This document shows, piece after piece, positions 53,635 to 61,894 of a stretch of 64,000 bases of DNA (position 1 is its first letter; each line of letters opens with the position of its first letter). Made by a program: the position numbers and the translations under genes. The DNA is taken from positions 57,679 through 121,678 of the forward strand of contig NZ_NKCN01000016.1 of the NCBI RefSeq assembly GCF_002245535.1, in the 5' to 3' direction. The stretch comes from Mycobacterium lehmannii (GTDB lineage Bacteria > Actinomycetota > Actinomycetes > Mycobacteriales > Mycobacteriaceae). The notes under the pieces were generated by a model. The model was not told the origin of the DNA, did not search any database, and saw only the letters and a list, made by a program, of their open reading frames with translations.

Positions 53635-54415
53635 GCGGAGCCTCGGGCTTCGCCTGCGCGGCCTCCCGAGCGGCCTTCTCCCGTCTGCGCTCGCGCAGTT
53701 CGGCATAGATGAAGTAGCCCAGCCCGATTGGCGCGATGATGCCGAACGCGATCCACTGAATGCCGTAGGACAGGAACGGTCCGGCGTCGAGATGCGGCAG
53801 CGGGATCGCGCCCAGTCCGCCCGGCTGATCGGCCTCCAGCTGCAGATAGGAACCGGCCAGCGGGACACCCGTGAGCGCCGAGATCTGCCCGGTGTTGATC
53901 GAGTACACCTGCTGGATGCCGTCCTGTCGGAACGGCTCCTTGCCTTGCACCAGCCCCTCGGAGTCGCGCAACCGCGCGGTGATCGTCACCGCGCCGTCCG
54001 GCACCGGTTCGATCTCCGGCACCCCCGAAGCCTGTACCGGCCGCACGTATCCACGGTTGACGAGCACCGTCGGCCCGCCGTCCACGGCGAACGGAACCAG
54101 CACCTCGAACGCGGGTTCGCCCTCGACGATCCGCAGCCGCGCGAGCACCTGAGCCTCGGGTAGATAGCGTCCGGTCGCGGTGACCCGCCGCCACTGGTCG
54201 TCCGGGGCTGCCGACTCCTGGTTCGGCAGAAGCGAGGTCACGGGGACCGGCTCGGCGGTCAAGGAGTTCGCGATCTGCGCGTTCTCCCGCGAGGTCTTGG
54301 TGTTCTTGCCCAGCTGCCAAGGCGCCAGCACGGTGAAACACAGGTACGCGAACGCGGCCACGACGACAAACAGCGCCAGCCATGACGGCCGCAGCAGGAA
54401 GGACCACCGGCGCAT
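53588..54415 (-). CDS. SURF1 family cytochrome oxidase assembly protein
   Basis: 275 residues from ATG 54415. Two membrane helices frame an extracytoplasmic domain, as in SURF1: an N-terminal one (PSWLALFVVVAAFAYLCFTVLAPWQLG) and a C-terminal one (YGIQWIAFGIIAPIGLGYFIYAEL). Conserved LVNRGYVRP is present. It assists haem aa3 oxidase assembly and corresponds to Rv2235. The start shares one base with the ptpA stop. Confidence 0.92.
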   Translation of the reverse strand: MRRWSFLLRPSWLALFVVVAAFAYLCFTVLAPWQLGKNTKTSRENAQIANSLTAEPVPVTSLLPNQESAAPDDQWRRVTATGRYLPEAQVLARLRIVEGEPAFEVLVPFAVDGGPTVLVNRGYVRPVQASGVPEIEPVPDGAVTITARLRDSEGLVQGKEPFRQDGIQQVYSINTGQISALTGVPLAGSYLQLEADQPGGLGAIPLPHLDAGPFLSYGIQWIAFGIIAPIGLGYFIYAELRERRREKAAREAAQAKPEAPLTTEEKLADRYGRRR

Positions 54416-54909
54416 CAGCTGGCGATTCCCCGGTCGGCAAGCTGGTCGTCGACCCACTCGTGCAGACCCGGCAGCGACGCTTCGATGACCGTGTACACGT
54501 CCTCGAAGTCGGAGTGATCGCCGTAGTAGGGGTCCTCGACGTCCAGTGCGTGAGCACCCGAACGCGGGTCGAACGAGCGCAGCATCCGGATCCGTTCGGC
54601 GGGCACACCGAGATCCTTGAGCATCCGAACGTGGTTGCGGCCGAGTGCGATCACCAGGTCGGCGGACATGTGGTCCTCGTTGACCTGGGCGGCTCGGTGG
54701 GCGGTCGGATAGCCGTGCTCGCGCAGGACGTGGCTGGCCCGGCGGTCCGCGGGCTCGCCGGCGTGCCAACCGCCGGTGCCGGCGCTGGTCACGCGGACCG
54801 CGTCACCCAGGCCGCGCTCGTCGATCTGATGGGCGAACATCTTCTCCGCCATCGGCGATCGGCAGATGTTGCCCGAGCAGATGAACGTCACGTGCAGGGG
54901 TTCAGACAC
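54415..54909 (-). CDS. ptpA: low-molecular-weight protein tyrosine phosphatase
   Basis: 164 residues from GTG 54909, which overlaps the end of the HAD gene. The P-loop C(x)5R is CSGNICR at residues 11-17, followed by the acid loop DPYYG, both as in M. tuberculosis PtpA (Rv2234). It removes phosphate from phosphotyrosine. In the pathogen it is secreted to act on host vacuolar ATPase; here a cytoplasmic role with the adjacent HAD/PtkA homologue is likely. Confidence 0.93.
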   Translation of the reverse strand: MSEPLHVTFICSGNICRSPMAEKMFAHQIDERGLGDAVRVTSAGTGGWHAGEPADRRASHVLREHGYPTAHRAAQVNEDHMSADLVIALGRNHVRMLKDLGVPAERIRMLRSFDPRSGAHALDVEDPYYGDHSDFEDVYTVIEASLPGLHEWVDDQLADRGIAS

Positions 54910-55582
54910 CAAGCACCTCACGCAGGTCTGCGACCGAGGCGACGTGCGCGGCGGCGGCAACGGCGGCGGGTCCGTCGAAATCGTCCTTGCCGTAGCCCCA
55001 TCCGACGACCACGGTCTCGATACCGTGCGCGGCGGCGCCTTCGACGTCATGCGACCGGTCGCCGACCATCAGTGTGCGCTCGGGTATCTCGCCCAGCTGG
55101 GCCAATGCGTGGGCGACGACGTCGACCTTGTGTGCGCGCGAACCGTCAACGCTTGCGCCCGCGATGACCTCGAAGCAGTCGGCCAGGCCGAAGTGGGCGA
55201 GGATCCGCTGCGCGGTCGGCTCGGCCTTCGAGGTGGCCACCGCCAGGCGCACGCCGGCCGCGCGCAGATCGGCCAGCAGCGCGGGGATGCCGTCGAAGAC
55301 ACAGTTCATCGCCCACCCTCGGGTCCGGTAATCGGTGCGGTATGCCTCGATGGCGTCGTCGGTGCGGTCGCCGAGCCCGAGGCCCCGCAGCGTGTGGTGC
55401 ATCGGCGGGCCGATGATCATGCTGGCCAGGTCTCCGTCGGGCACCACGGCGCCGACCGACCCCAGGGCATGGCGAAAACTCGAGACGATGCCCTGCGCCG
55501 AATCGGTCAGGGTGCCGTCGAGGTCGAAGATCACCAGTTGGGGGCGGGTCGCCGTAGTCGTGGAGGCCAGCATCTCGGTCAC
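54902..55582 (-). CDS. ptkA: HAD-family hydrolase, PtkA homologue
   Basis: 226 residues. HAD motif I is VIFDLDGTL (Asp20, Asp22), motif II AVATSKAE and motif III/IV around KVDVVAHALAQLG and LMVGDRSHDVEGA, so phosphoglycolate-phosphatase-like catalysis is expected. The syntenic M. tuberculosis gene Rv2232 (PtkA) is reported as a protein tyrosine kinase acting on PtpA. The N-terminal extension of PtkA is short here. GTG start; an ATG at 55573 is the alternative. Confidence 0.85.
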   Translation of the reverse strand: MTEMLASTTTATRPQLVIFDLDGTLTDSAQGIVSSFRHALGSVGAVVPDGDLASMIIGPPMHHTLRGLGLGDRTDDAIEAYRTDYRTRGWAMNCVFDGIPALLADLRAAGVRLAVATSKAEPTAQRILAHFGLADCFEVIAGASVDGSRAHKVDVVAHALAQLGEIPERTLMVGDRSHDVEGAAAHGIETVVVGWGYGKDDFDGPAAVAAAAHVASVADLREVLGV

Positions 55583-55637
55583 GGGTCCATTCTCCCCGAT
55601 CGCAGAACCACCGCGGCCAGCGCACTAGGGTCGTGAT

Positions 55638-56660
55638 GTGGTGAGTCCGTCGCGCGCTGCCGCGCGGTACCACGGCGATCAGGCCGTGGTCCCCGGGATG
55701 CTGGACTTTGCCGTCAACGTCCGCGCTGATGAGCCCCCGTCCTGGCTGGTCGACCGCCTCTCGGCCCGGTTGGCCGATCTGGCCCGGTATCCGAGCGCGA
55801 CCGATTCTCAGCGGGCGCTCGACGCGGTCGCCCGCAGGCACGACCGCACCGCCGACGAGGTCGTGCTGCTGGCGGGGGCGGCCGAGGCGTTCGCGCGGTT
55901 GCCGGACCTGCAGCCGCGACGCGCCGCCCTGATCGCGCCGTCGTTCACCGAACCGGAGGCGGCGCTGGCCGCGGCCGGGGTGCCCTTCGTGCACGTGGTG
56001 CTGGAAGCGCCGTACACCCTGACCCCGGACGCGGTGCCCGGCGACGCCGACCTCGTCGTCGTCGGCAATCCGACCAATCCGACCGGCGTACTGCACACCC
56101 GCGAGCAGGTGCTCGCCCTGCGCAGGCCCGGGCGCATCGTGATGGTGGACGAGGCGTTCGCCGACGCTGTTCCCGGCGAGCCCGGATCGCTGGCCGCCGA
56201 CGCCCTGCCCGACGTCGTCGTCCTGCGCAGCCTGACCAAGACGTGGGCGCTGGCCGGGTTGCGCGTCGGTTACGCGCTGGGCGCGCCGGACGTGCTGGCA
56301 CGGTTGACCGCACGGCGTCCGCACTGGCCCCTCGGCACGCTGCAACTCGAGGCCATCGCGGCGTGCAGCACACCCGATGCGGTGGCCGAGGCCGACGGTG
56401 CCGCCCGGCGGCTGACGGAGGTGCGCGCGGAGATGGTGGCCGGCTTGACTAGCATCGGCGTGCATGTCGTCACCGGTTCGGCCCCCTTCGTCCTGTTTTC
56501 TGTTCCGGATGCCGAGCTGATGCGAAAACACCTGGATCGCAGTGGCATTGCTGTGCGTCGCTGCGACACGTTCGTCGGGCTCGACGGTCAGTTCCTGCGC
56601 GCGGCGGTACGTCCGGAGTGGCCCGTGCTGGTCGAGGCGATGGCCGAGGTGCTGCGATGA
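55638..56660 (+). CDS. cobC: CobC-like PLP-dependent aminotransferase
   Basis: 340 residues, aminotransferase class I/II fold. The PLP lysine is in VVVLRSLTKTWALAGLRVGYALG, with VVGNPTNPTGVLHTREQV and VMVDEAFADAVPGEPGS before it. It is annotated as CobC/CobD-like threonine-phosphate decarboxylase or histidinol-phosphate aminotransferase-like (Rv2231c). Cobalamin synthesis is plausible beside cobD but is not proved. It overlaps the Nif3 gene by 4 nt. Confidence 0.87.
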   Translation: MVSPSRAAARYHGDQAVVPGMLDFAVNVRADEPPSWLVDRLSARLADLARYPSATDSQRALDAVARRHDRTADEVVLLAGAAEAFARLPDLQPRRAALIAPSFTEPEAALAAAGVPFVHVVLEAPYTLTPDAVPGDADLVVVGNPTNPTGVLHTREQVLALRRPGRIVMVDEAFADAVPGEPGSLAADALPDVVVLRSLTKTWALAGLRVGYALGAPDVLARLTARRPHWPLGTLQLEAIAACSTPDAVAEADGAARRLTEVRAEMVAGLTSIGVHVVTGSAPFVLFSVPDAELMRKHLDRSGIAVRRCDTFVGLDGQFLRAAVRPEWPVLVEAMAEVLR

Positions 56661-57775
56661 GCGCCCGGCTGGCCGACATCATCGACGTGTTGGAGGCGGC
56701 ATATCCGCCGGAGCTGGCGCAGGACTGGGATTCGGTCGGCCTGGTCTGCGGGGACCCGTCGGAGACCGTCGATACGGTCACGGTGGCCGTCGACGCGACC
56801 GCCGACGTCGTCGCCGAGGTGCCCGAGCGCGGACTGCTGCTGGCTCACCATCCGCTGCTGCTGCGCGGCGTGGACACCGTGGCCGCCAGCACCGCCAAGG
56901 GCGCCCTGATCCATCGCCTGATCCGCAGCGGCCGGGCGCTGTTCACCGCGCACACCAACGCGGACTCGGCTTCGCCCGGCGTCTCCGACGCGCTGGCCGA
57001 AGCGCTCGGGCTCACCGTCGAGGAGGTGCTCGCCCCGGCGAGTACGGAATCCGACCTGGACAAGTGGGTTGTCTTCGTGCCTGCGGAGAACTCGGAGGCG
57101 CTGCGCGAGGGCATGTTTGCGGCCGGGGCAGGGCGTATCGGTGACTATTCGCACTGTTGCTGGACCACGACAGGCACCGGGCAGTTTCTGCCGCACGACG
57201 GCGCGTCACCGGCGATCGGCAGCGTCGGATCCGTCGAACGCGTCCCGGAGGACCGGGTGGAAGTCATCGCCCCCGCGCGGTTGCGCGGGCACGTGCTGGC
57301 CGCGCTGCGGGCCGCGCATCCCTACGAGGAACCCGCGTTCGACGTCTTCGCGCTGGCGCCGATTCCCGGTAATGCCGGGTTGGGACGCATCGGCGTGCTG
57401 GATCGTCCTGAACCGTTGTCGGCGTTCGTGTCTCGCGTGCACGAAGCGCTGCCCGCCACGTCGTGGGGCGTGCGCGCATCCGGTGATCCGGACGTCGAGG
57501 TCTTGCGGGTCGCGGTGTGCGGCGGTGCGGGTGACTCGCTGCTCGGCCTCGTCGCACGCATGGGTGTCGACGCGTACGTGACGTCGGACCTGCGGCACCA
57601 CCCCGCCGACGAACACCGACGCGCTTCGCAGGTCGCGCTCGTGGACGTCGCGCACTGGGCCAGCGAATATCCGTGGTGCCGCCAAGCCGCAGACCTGCTG
57701 CAAGCCCATTTCGGTGACGCGCTGCCTGTGCGGGTGTCCGACGTGCGCACCGATCCGTGGAATGTCGAGAGATGA
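56657..57775 (+). CDS. Nif3-like dinuclear metal center protein (Rv2230c-type)
   Basis: 372 residues from ATG 56657. The NIF3/DUF34 family is recognised from LADIIDVLEAAYPPELAQDWDSVGLVCGDP, LLAHHPLLLRG and AHTNADSASPGVSDALAEALGL near the N terminus, and from VTSDLRHHPADEH near the end, which supply His/Asp/Glu metal ligands. A PII-like insert sits in the middle. Widely conserved, often annotated GTP cyclohydrolase I type 2; real activity uncertain. Confidence 0.92.
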   Translation: MSARLADIIDVLEAAYPPELAQDWDSVGLVCGDPSETVDTVTVAVDATADVVAEVPERGLLLAHHPLLLRGVDTVAASTAKGALIHRLIRSGRALFTAHTNADSASPGVSDALAEALGLTVEEVLAPASTESDLDKWVVFVPAENSEALREGMFAAGAGRIGDYSHCCWTTTGTGQFLPHDGASPAIGSVGSVERVPEDRVEVIAPARLRGHVLAALRAAHPYEEPAFDVFALAPIPGNAGLGRIGVLDRPEPLSAFVSRVHEALPATSWGVRASGDPDVEVLRVAVCGGAGDSLLGLVARMGVDAYVTSDLRHHPADEHRRASQVALVDVAHWASEYPWCRQAADLLQAHFGDALPVRVSDVRTDPWNVER

Positions 57776-58515
57776 GCATGAAAGCCGAAGTAGCTCAACA
57801 ACAGACGCTATCCGAGTTGGCCGAGCTCGATGCTTCCCTTGCCCGGCTGGAGCATCGGGTGAAGAACCTCGCCGAACAGCAGCGGCTAGAGGAGGTACAG
57901 GCTGCGCATCGGGAGGCCAACGACCGACTCGCGGCACTGCAGATCGCCATCGAGGATCTCGACGCCCAGATCGCCAAGTTCGAATCCGAGATCGACTCGG
58001 TCCGCCAGCGTGAAGACCGTGACCGCAAGCTGCTCTCGGGCGGCTCGGTGGACGCCAAACAGCTCACCGAGTTGCAGCACGAACTCGACACCCTGGAGCG
58101 CAGGCAAGCCGCACTGGAGGATTCGCAACTCGAGGTGATGGAGCGCCGCGAAGAACTGCAGCGCGACCAGCAAGCCGCGCTCGCGAGGATGGACGAGCTG
58201 CAGAACGAGCTGGGCTCCGCGCAGACCGCATGCGACGACGTCCGTACCGAACTGGATCAGCAGCGCCACCAGAGCCTGTCGCGCCGCGACGAACTCGTCG
58301 CGGCGCTCGACGCCGATTTGGTCAGGCTCTACGAACAGCAGCGCGCCCGCGGCGGTGCGGGGGCCGGCCAACTGCAAGGGCGCCGATGCGGAGCGTGTCG
58401 CCTCGAGATCGACAAGGGGGAGCTTGCGCGCATCTCCGCGGCGGCCGACGACGAGGTGCTCCGCTGCCCTGAGTGCGGCGCGATTCTGTTGCGTCTCAAA
58501 GGATCCGGCGCGTGA
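57772..58515 (+). CDS. coiled-coil protein with C4 zinc ribbon (Rv2229c-type)
   Basis: 247 residues. Residues about 5-190 form a long heptad-rich coiled coil (LAELDASLARLEHRVKNLAEQQRLEEVQAAHREANDRLAAL). The C terminus has a C4 zinc ribbon, CGACRLEIDKGEL...CPECGAI. This CT398-like family often sits in operons with nif3 and RNase H. ATG 57772 overlaps the nif3 stop; ATG 57778 is equally possible. Confidence 0.9.
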   Translation: MSMKAEVAQQQTLSELAELDASLARLEHRVKNLAEQQRLEEVQAAHREANDRLAALQIAIEDLDAQIAKFESEIDSVRQREDRDRKLLSGGSVDAKQLTELQHELDTLERRQAALEDSQLEVMERREELQRDQQAALARMDELQNELGSAQTACDDVRTELDQQRHQSLSRRDELVAALDADLVRLYEQQRARGGAGAGQLQGRRCGACRLEIDKGELARISAAADDEVLRCPECGAILLRLKGSGA

Positions 58516-59600
58516 AGGTCATCGTCGAGGCCGACGGTGGTTCGCGCGGCAACCCGGGTCCGGCGGGCTACGGGGCGGTGGTGTGGTCGGCGGATCACGC
58601 CACGGTGTTCGCCGAGCGCAAGGAGGCGATCGGTCACGCGACGAACAATGTCGCCGAGTACCGCGGGTTGATCGCCGGCCTGAGCGAAGCGGCGAGCCTG
58701 GGCGCCACCGAGGTCGACGTGCGAATGGACTCCAAGCTCGTGGTGGAGCAGATGTCGGGCCGGTGGAAGGTCAAGCACCCGGACATCGCGGCCCTGCATC
58801 AGCAGGCCACAGCGCTGGCTACCCGTTTCGACCGGGTCACCTACAAGTGGATTCCGCGTGCGGAGAACAGCCACGCCGACCGGCTGGCGAACGAGGCGAT
58901 GGACGCCGCGGCCGAAATTCCTTCCGGCGTGGCGGAAACCAAACCGCATCAGGCGTCGACCCCCACCGCGTGGAGCGGTGCGCGTGGGGCGCCGACGCGG
59001 TTCCTGCTGCTGCGCCACGGCCAGACCGAGTTGTCGGTCGACCGTCGATACTCCGGGCGCGGTAACCCCGCGCTGACCGATCTCGGCCGTCGTCAGGCCG
59101 AAGCCGCCGCGCGCTATCTCGGACAGCGCGGGGGTGTCGCGGCGGTCGTCACGTCACCGCTGCAGCGGGCGTACGACACCGCGGCGGCGGCGGCCAAGGT
59201 GCTCGGCCTGGATGTCACCGTCGACGACGACCTGATCGAGACCGACTTCGGGGCCTGGGAGGGCCTGACCTTCGCCGAAGCGGCCGAACGCGACCCCGAC
59301 CTGCATCGGCGTTGGCTGCGCGACACCTCGCTTGCGCCTCCGGGCGGCGAGAGCTTCGACTCCGCTGCAGAGCGGGTCGGCAGGGCGTGGGCACGGATCC
59401 TGGCAGAGCGGGCGGGGGAGACGGTGCTGGTGGTCTCGCACGTGACGCCGATCAAGACGTTGCTGCGGATGGCGCTCGACGGTGGCCCGAACATCTTGTA
59501 CCGGCTGCACCTCGATCTCGCGTCGCTGTCGATCGCCGAGTTCTATCGCGACGGCGCGGCATCGGTGCGGTTGGTCAATCAGACGGCGTACCTGGATTAG
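58512..59600 (+). CDS. bifunctional RNase H type I / acid phosphatase (Rv2228c-type)
   Basis: 362 residues from GTG 58512. The N-terminal RNase HI domain (VEADGGSRGNPGPAGYGAVVW, EYRGLIAGL, ENSHADRLANEAMD) supplies the acidic catalytic residues. From about residue 160 a histidine phosphatase domain follows (FLLLRHGQTELSVDRRYSGRGNPALTDLG, LVVSHVTPIKTLL). In M. tuberculosis this fusion acts on RNA:DNA hybrids and has an alpha-ribazole-phosphatase-like (CobC) partner domain, which fits the nearby cobalamin genes. Confidence 0.94.
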   Translation: MKVIVEADGGSRGNPGPAGYGAVVWSADHATVFAERKEAIGHATNNVAEYRGLIAGLSEAASLGATEVDVRMDSKLVVEQMSGRWKVKHPDIAALHQQATALATRFDRVTYKWIPRAENSHADRLANEAMDAAAEIPSGVAETKPHQASTPTAWSGARGAPTRFLLLRHGQTELSVDRRYSGRGNPALTDLGRRQAEAAARYLGQRGGVAAVVTSPLQRAYDTAAAAAKVLGLDVTVDDDLIETDFGAWEGLTFAEAAERDPDLHRRWLRDTSLAPPGGESFDSAAERVGRAWARILAERAGETVLVVSHVTPIKTLLRMALDGGPNILYRLHLDLASLSIAEFYRDGAASVRLVNQTAYLD

Positions 59601-60169
59601 TCGTGTAGGTGCAGCCGCTCGCCGTGCGGCCCGAAGATCGTGATCGCCTCGACCGGCCCGTCCACCACGCCGAACCAGTGCGGCGTCCACGTCGAGAACT
59701 CCACCGCTTCACCGGGTTTCACGGTAAAGTCGCGCTCACCGAGGATCAGGCGCAGCCGGCCGGACAGGACGTACATCCAGTCCTGGCCTTCGTGCACCGG
59801 AAGTTCGGCGGGCGGGTTGCGCCGCCGGGCGCTGATCCGGATCTTGAAGGCGTGCAGACCGCCGGCGGCCTGGCGGGTCAACGGCCAATACGTGATGCCG
59901 TGTGCGGTATGGGATCCGCTGCGCACGCGTGGGTCCTCGGCTTCCGGCGCGCGCAGCAGTTCGTCGGTGCTCACCGACAACGCGGCCGCCAGCCTGGGCA
60001 GGTGGTCGAGGGCGAGGCGACGCTTGCCGGACTCCAGCCGGCTCAACGTGGACACGTCGATGTTCGACCGCCGAGCCACCTCCTCCAGCGTCAGGCCGTG
60101 CTGGGTGCGCAAATCGCGCAGCCTGCGTCGCACCCGCGCGTCGACGCCGTCTTCATCTTTTGCCTGCAT
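59597..60169 (-). CDS. XRE-cupin transcriptional regulator
   Basis: 190 residues from ATG 60169. The N-terminal XRE helix-turn-helix is VRRRLRDLRTQHGLTLEEVARRSNIDVSTLSRLESGKRRLALDHL. The C-terminal cupin sensor is LPVHEGQDWMYVLSGRLRLILGERDFTVKPGEAVEFSTWTPHWFGV. It is divergent from the flavoprotein-methyltransferase pair and likely controls it. An inverted repeat covers its start codon. Its stop overlaps the RNase H stop tail to tail. Confidence 0.92.
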   Translation of the reverse strand: MQAKDEDGVDARVRRRLRDLRTQHGLTLEEVARRSNIDVSTLSRLESGKRRLALDHLPRLAAALSVSTDELLRAPEAEDPRVRSGSHTAHGITYWPLTRQAAGGLHAFKIRISARRRNPPAELPVHEGQDWMYVLSGRLRLILGERDFTVKPGEAVEFSTWTPHWFGVVDGPVEAITIFGPHGERLHLHD

Positions 60170-60186
60170 GGCAAGAAATCTTGGCA
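60169..60186. promoter_or_regulatory. operator-like inverted repeat at the XRE-cupin start codon
   Basis: TGGCAAGA-AA-TCTTGGCA, with one mismatch per arm pair, at the start codon of the minus-strand regulator and 30 bp before the divergent flavoprotein gene. Likely binding site for the regulator. Confidence 0.5.
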
Positions 60187-60215
60187 GTTTCCCGCGGCCG
60201 CTGCAAGGTGGTCGC

Positions 60216-61172
60216 ATGGACAGGATTTGGGATTGCGTCGTCGTCGGTGGCGGTGCCGCCGGGCTGAGTGCCGCGCTGGTGCTGGGCCGGGCCCGTCGTC
60301 GCACACTGCTGATCGACGGCGGCGCACAGAGCAACCTCCCCGCGCACGGCATCGGTGGGCTTCTGGGCCACGACGGCCGACCGCCGGCGCAGCTGTACGC
60401 GTTGGGACGTCGAGAGTTGTCGGCGTATCCGTCGGTCGAAGTGCGAACGGCAGAAGTCACCGGCGGGGAGCGCGCGGACGAACTGTTCGTCCTGCGGTTG
60501 GACGACGGCAAAGTCGAGCGGGCCCGGAAGGTGGTGTTGGCCACTGGCATGGAGTACCGGCCGCCGCCGCTTCCCGGCCTGGCGGAGCTATGGGGTCGGT
60601 CCGCCTTCCACTGCCCGTTCTGCCACGGCTGGGAAGTCCGCGATCAGCCCCTGGCCGTGCTCGCCAGCGGTGAGCGTGCGGTGCACACGGCACTGTTGCT
60701 GCGTCTCTGGAGCGACGACGTCGTCCTGCTCACCGACGGTCCCGCCGATCTCGACCTCGCTCAGCGCGAGCGCCTGGCGGCTGCGGGTGTGACGATCGAC
60801 GAACGGCCGGTGGCCGAATTGGTAGGTGCCGCAGGCACTCTGGAGGCTGTAGTCTTCGCCGACGACAGCCGGCTGCCCCGGACAGGCATCCTGATCGCCA
60901 CGATGCTTCACCAGCGCTCTTCGCTGGCCGAACAACTCGGCGCCACAACGGGCGAGCCGACTCCGGTCGCGCACAACCCGGTTCACATCGACGCGTTCTA
61001 TCGCACCAGTGCAGACGGCATCTTCGCCGCAGGCGACCTGGTGGCCCAGATGCCGCAGGTGGCCGCGGCGGTGGCGGCGGGTTCGGCGGCGGCGGCCGCC
61101 GTCGTGCAGAGCCTGGTCGAAGAGTATTTTCCAGCAGTCGTTCCCGAAGGGAGCCCACATGTCAACGCCTGA
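60216..61172 (+). CDS. thioredoxin-reductase-like FAD/NAD(P)-dependent oxidoreductase
   Basis: 318 residues from ATG 60216. FAD motif CVVVGGGAAGLSAALVLGRARR near the N terminus, redox pair CPFC in HCPFCHGWEVRD, NAD-binding middle domain and DGIFAAGDLVAQMPQVAAAVAAGSAAAAAVV at the end. The CPFCHGWE type differs from classical TrxB (CATC) and is close to low-molecular-thiol or ferredoxin-like reductases. It overlaps the methyltransferase gene by 14 nt. Confidence 0.9.
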   Translation: MDRIWDCVVVGGGAAGLSAALVLGRARRRTLLIDGGAQSNLPAHGIGGLLGHDGRPPAQLYALGRRELSAYPSVEVRTAEVTGGERADELFVLRLDDGKVERARKVVLATGMEYRPPPLPGLAELWGRSAFHCPFCHGWEVRDQPLAVLASGERAVHTALLLRLWSDDVVLLTDGPADLDLAQRERLAAAGVTIDERPVAELVGAAGTLEAVVFADDSRLPRTGILIATMLHQRSSLAEQLGATTGEPTPVAHNPVHIDAFYRTSADGIFAAGDLVAQMPQVAAAVAAGSAAAAAVVQSLVEEYFPAVVPEGSPHVNA

Positions 61173-61785
61173 CGCCAAACGACATTGGGAAGAGCGCTAC
61201 AGCGAACGCAATCGCATCTGGAGCGGGCGGGCGAACGTTCGTCTGGTCGAGATGGTGTCCGGCCTCGAGCCCGGTACCGCGCTCGATCTGGGCAGCGGTG
61301 AGGGCGGCGACGCGATGTGGCTCGCCGAAAGGGGATGGCGGGTCGTCGCCGTCGACATCGCCGAAACCGCGTTGCGGCGTGCGGCCACCGATGCCGTCGC
61401 GCGCGGGGTCGGCGATCGGATCGACTTTCAGCAACACGACCTGTCGGAGAGCTTTCCCGAAGGCGAATTCGATTTGGTGAACGCGCAGTTCCTGCACTCG
61501 ACGTTCCCCCTTGATCGGACGGCGATCTTCCGCTCGGCCGCGCGGGCGGTCCGGGCGGGCGGGCTCCTGCTCATCGTCGACCACGGCACACCGCCGCCGT
61601 GGCTTTCCGAACTTCATGGCCACCACCAGACGTTCACACCGCCCGAGGAGGTCGTCGCGGCGCTGAACCTGTCCGAGTCCGAATGGGAACCGGCAAGGAT
61701 CAGTACGCCGATGCGTGACGTCACGACGCCGGACGGCGAGCCGGCGCAGTGGTCCGACAACGTCATCCTGCTGCGGCGCCGGTAG
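61159..61785 (+). CDS. class I SAM-dependent methyltransferase
   Basis: 208 residues from ATG 61159 behind AAGGGAG. SAM motif ALDLGSGEGGDAMWLAERGWRVVAVDIAETAL; then GDRIDFQQHDLSESFPEGEFDLVNAQFLHST. It resembles TehB/thiopurine-like small methyltransferases that pair with pyridine-nucleotide flavoproteins under an XRE-cupin regulator in actinobacteria. Tellurite or thiol detoxification is a guess from that context. Confidence 0.88.
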   Translation: MSTPDAKRHWEERYSERNRIWSGRANVRLVEMVSGLEPGTALDLGSGEGGDAMWLAERGWRVVAVDIAETALRRAATDAVARGVGDRIDFQQHDLSESFPEGEFDLVNAQFLHSTFPLDRTAIFRSAARAVRAGGLLLIVDHGTPPPWLSELHGHHQTFTPPEEVVAALNLSESEWEPARISTPMRDVTTPDGEPAQWSDNVILLRRR

Positions 61786-61894
61786 ACGCCGGTCGCGGTC
61801 GCATTTCGTGAGGTTCTCCACAGGCCGAAACTCATTCACAGAGAAATGCTTTCGTCGTTAAGACTTGTCAGTGGTCGGGCGTAGTGTCGGAAGC

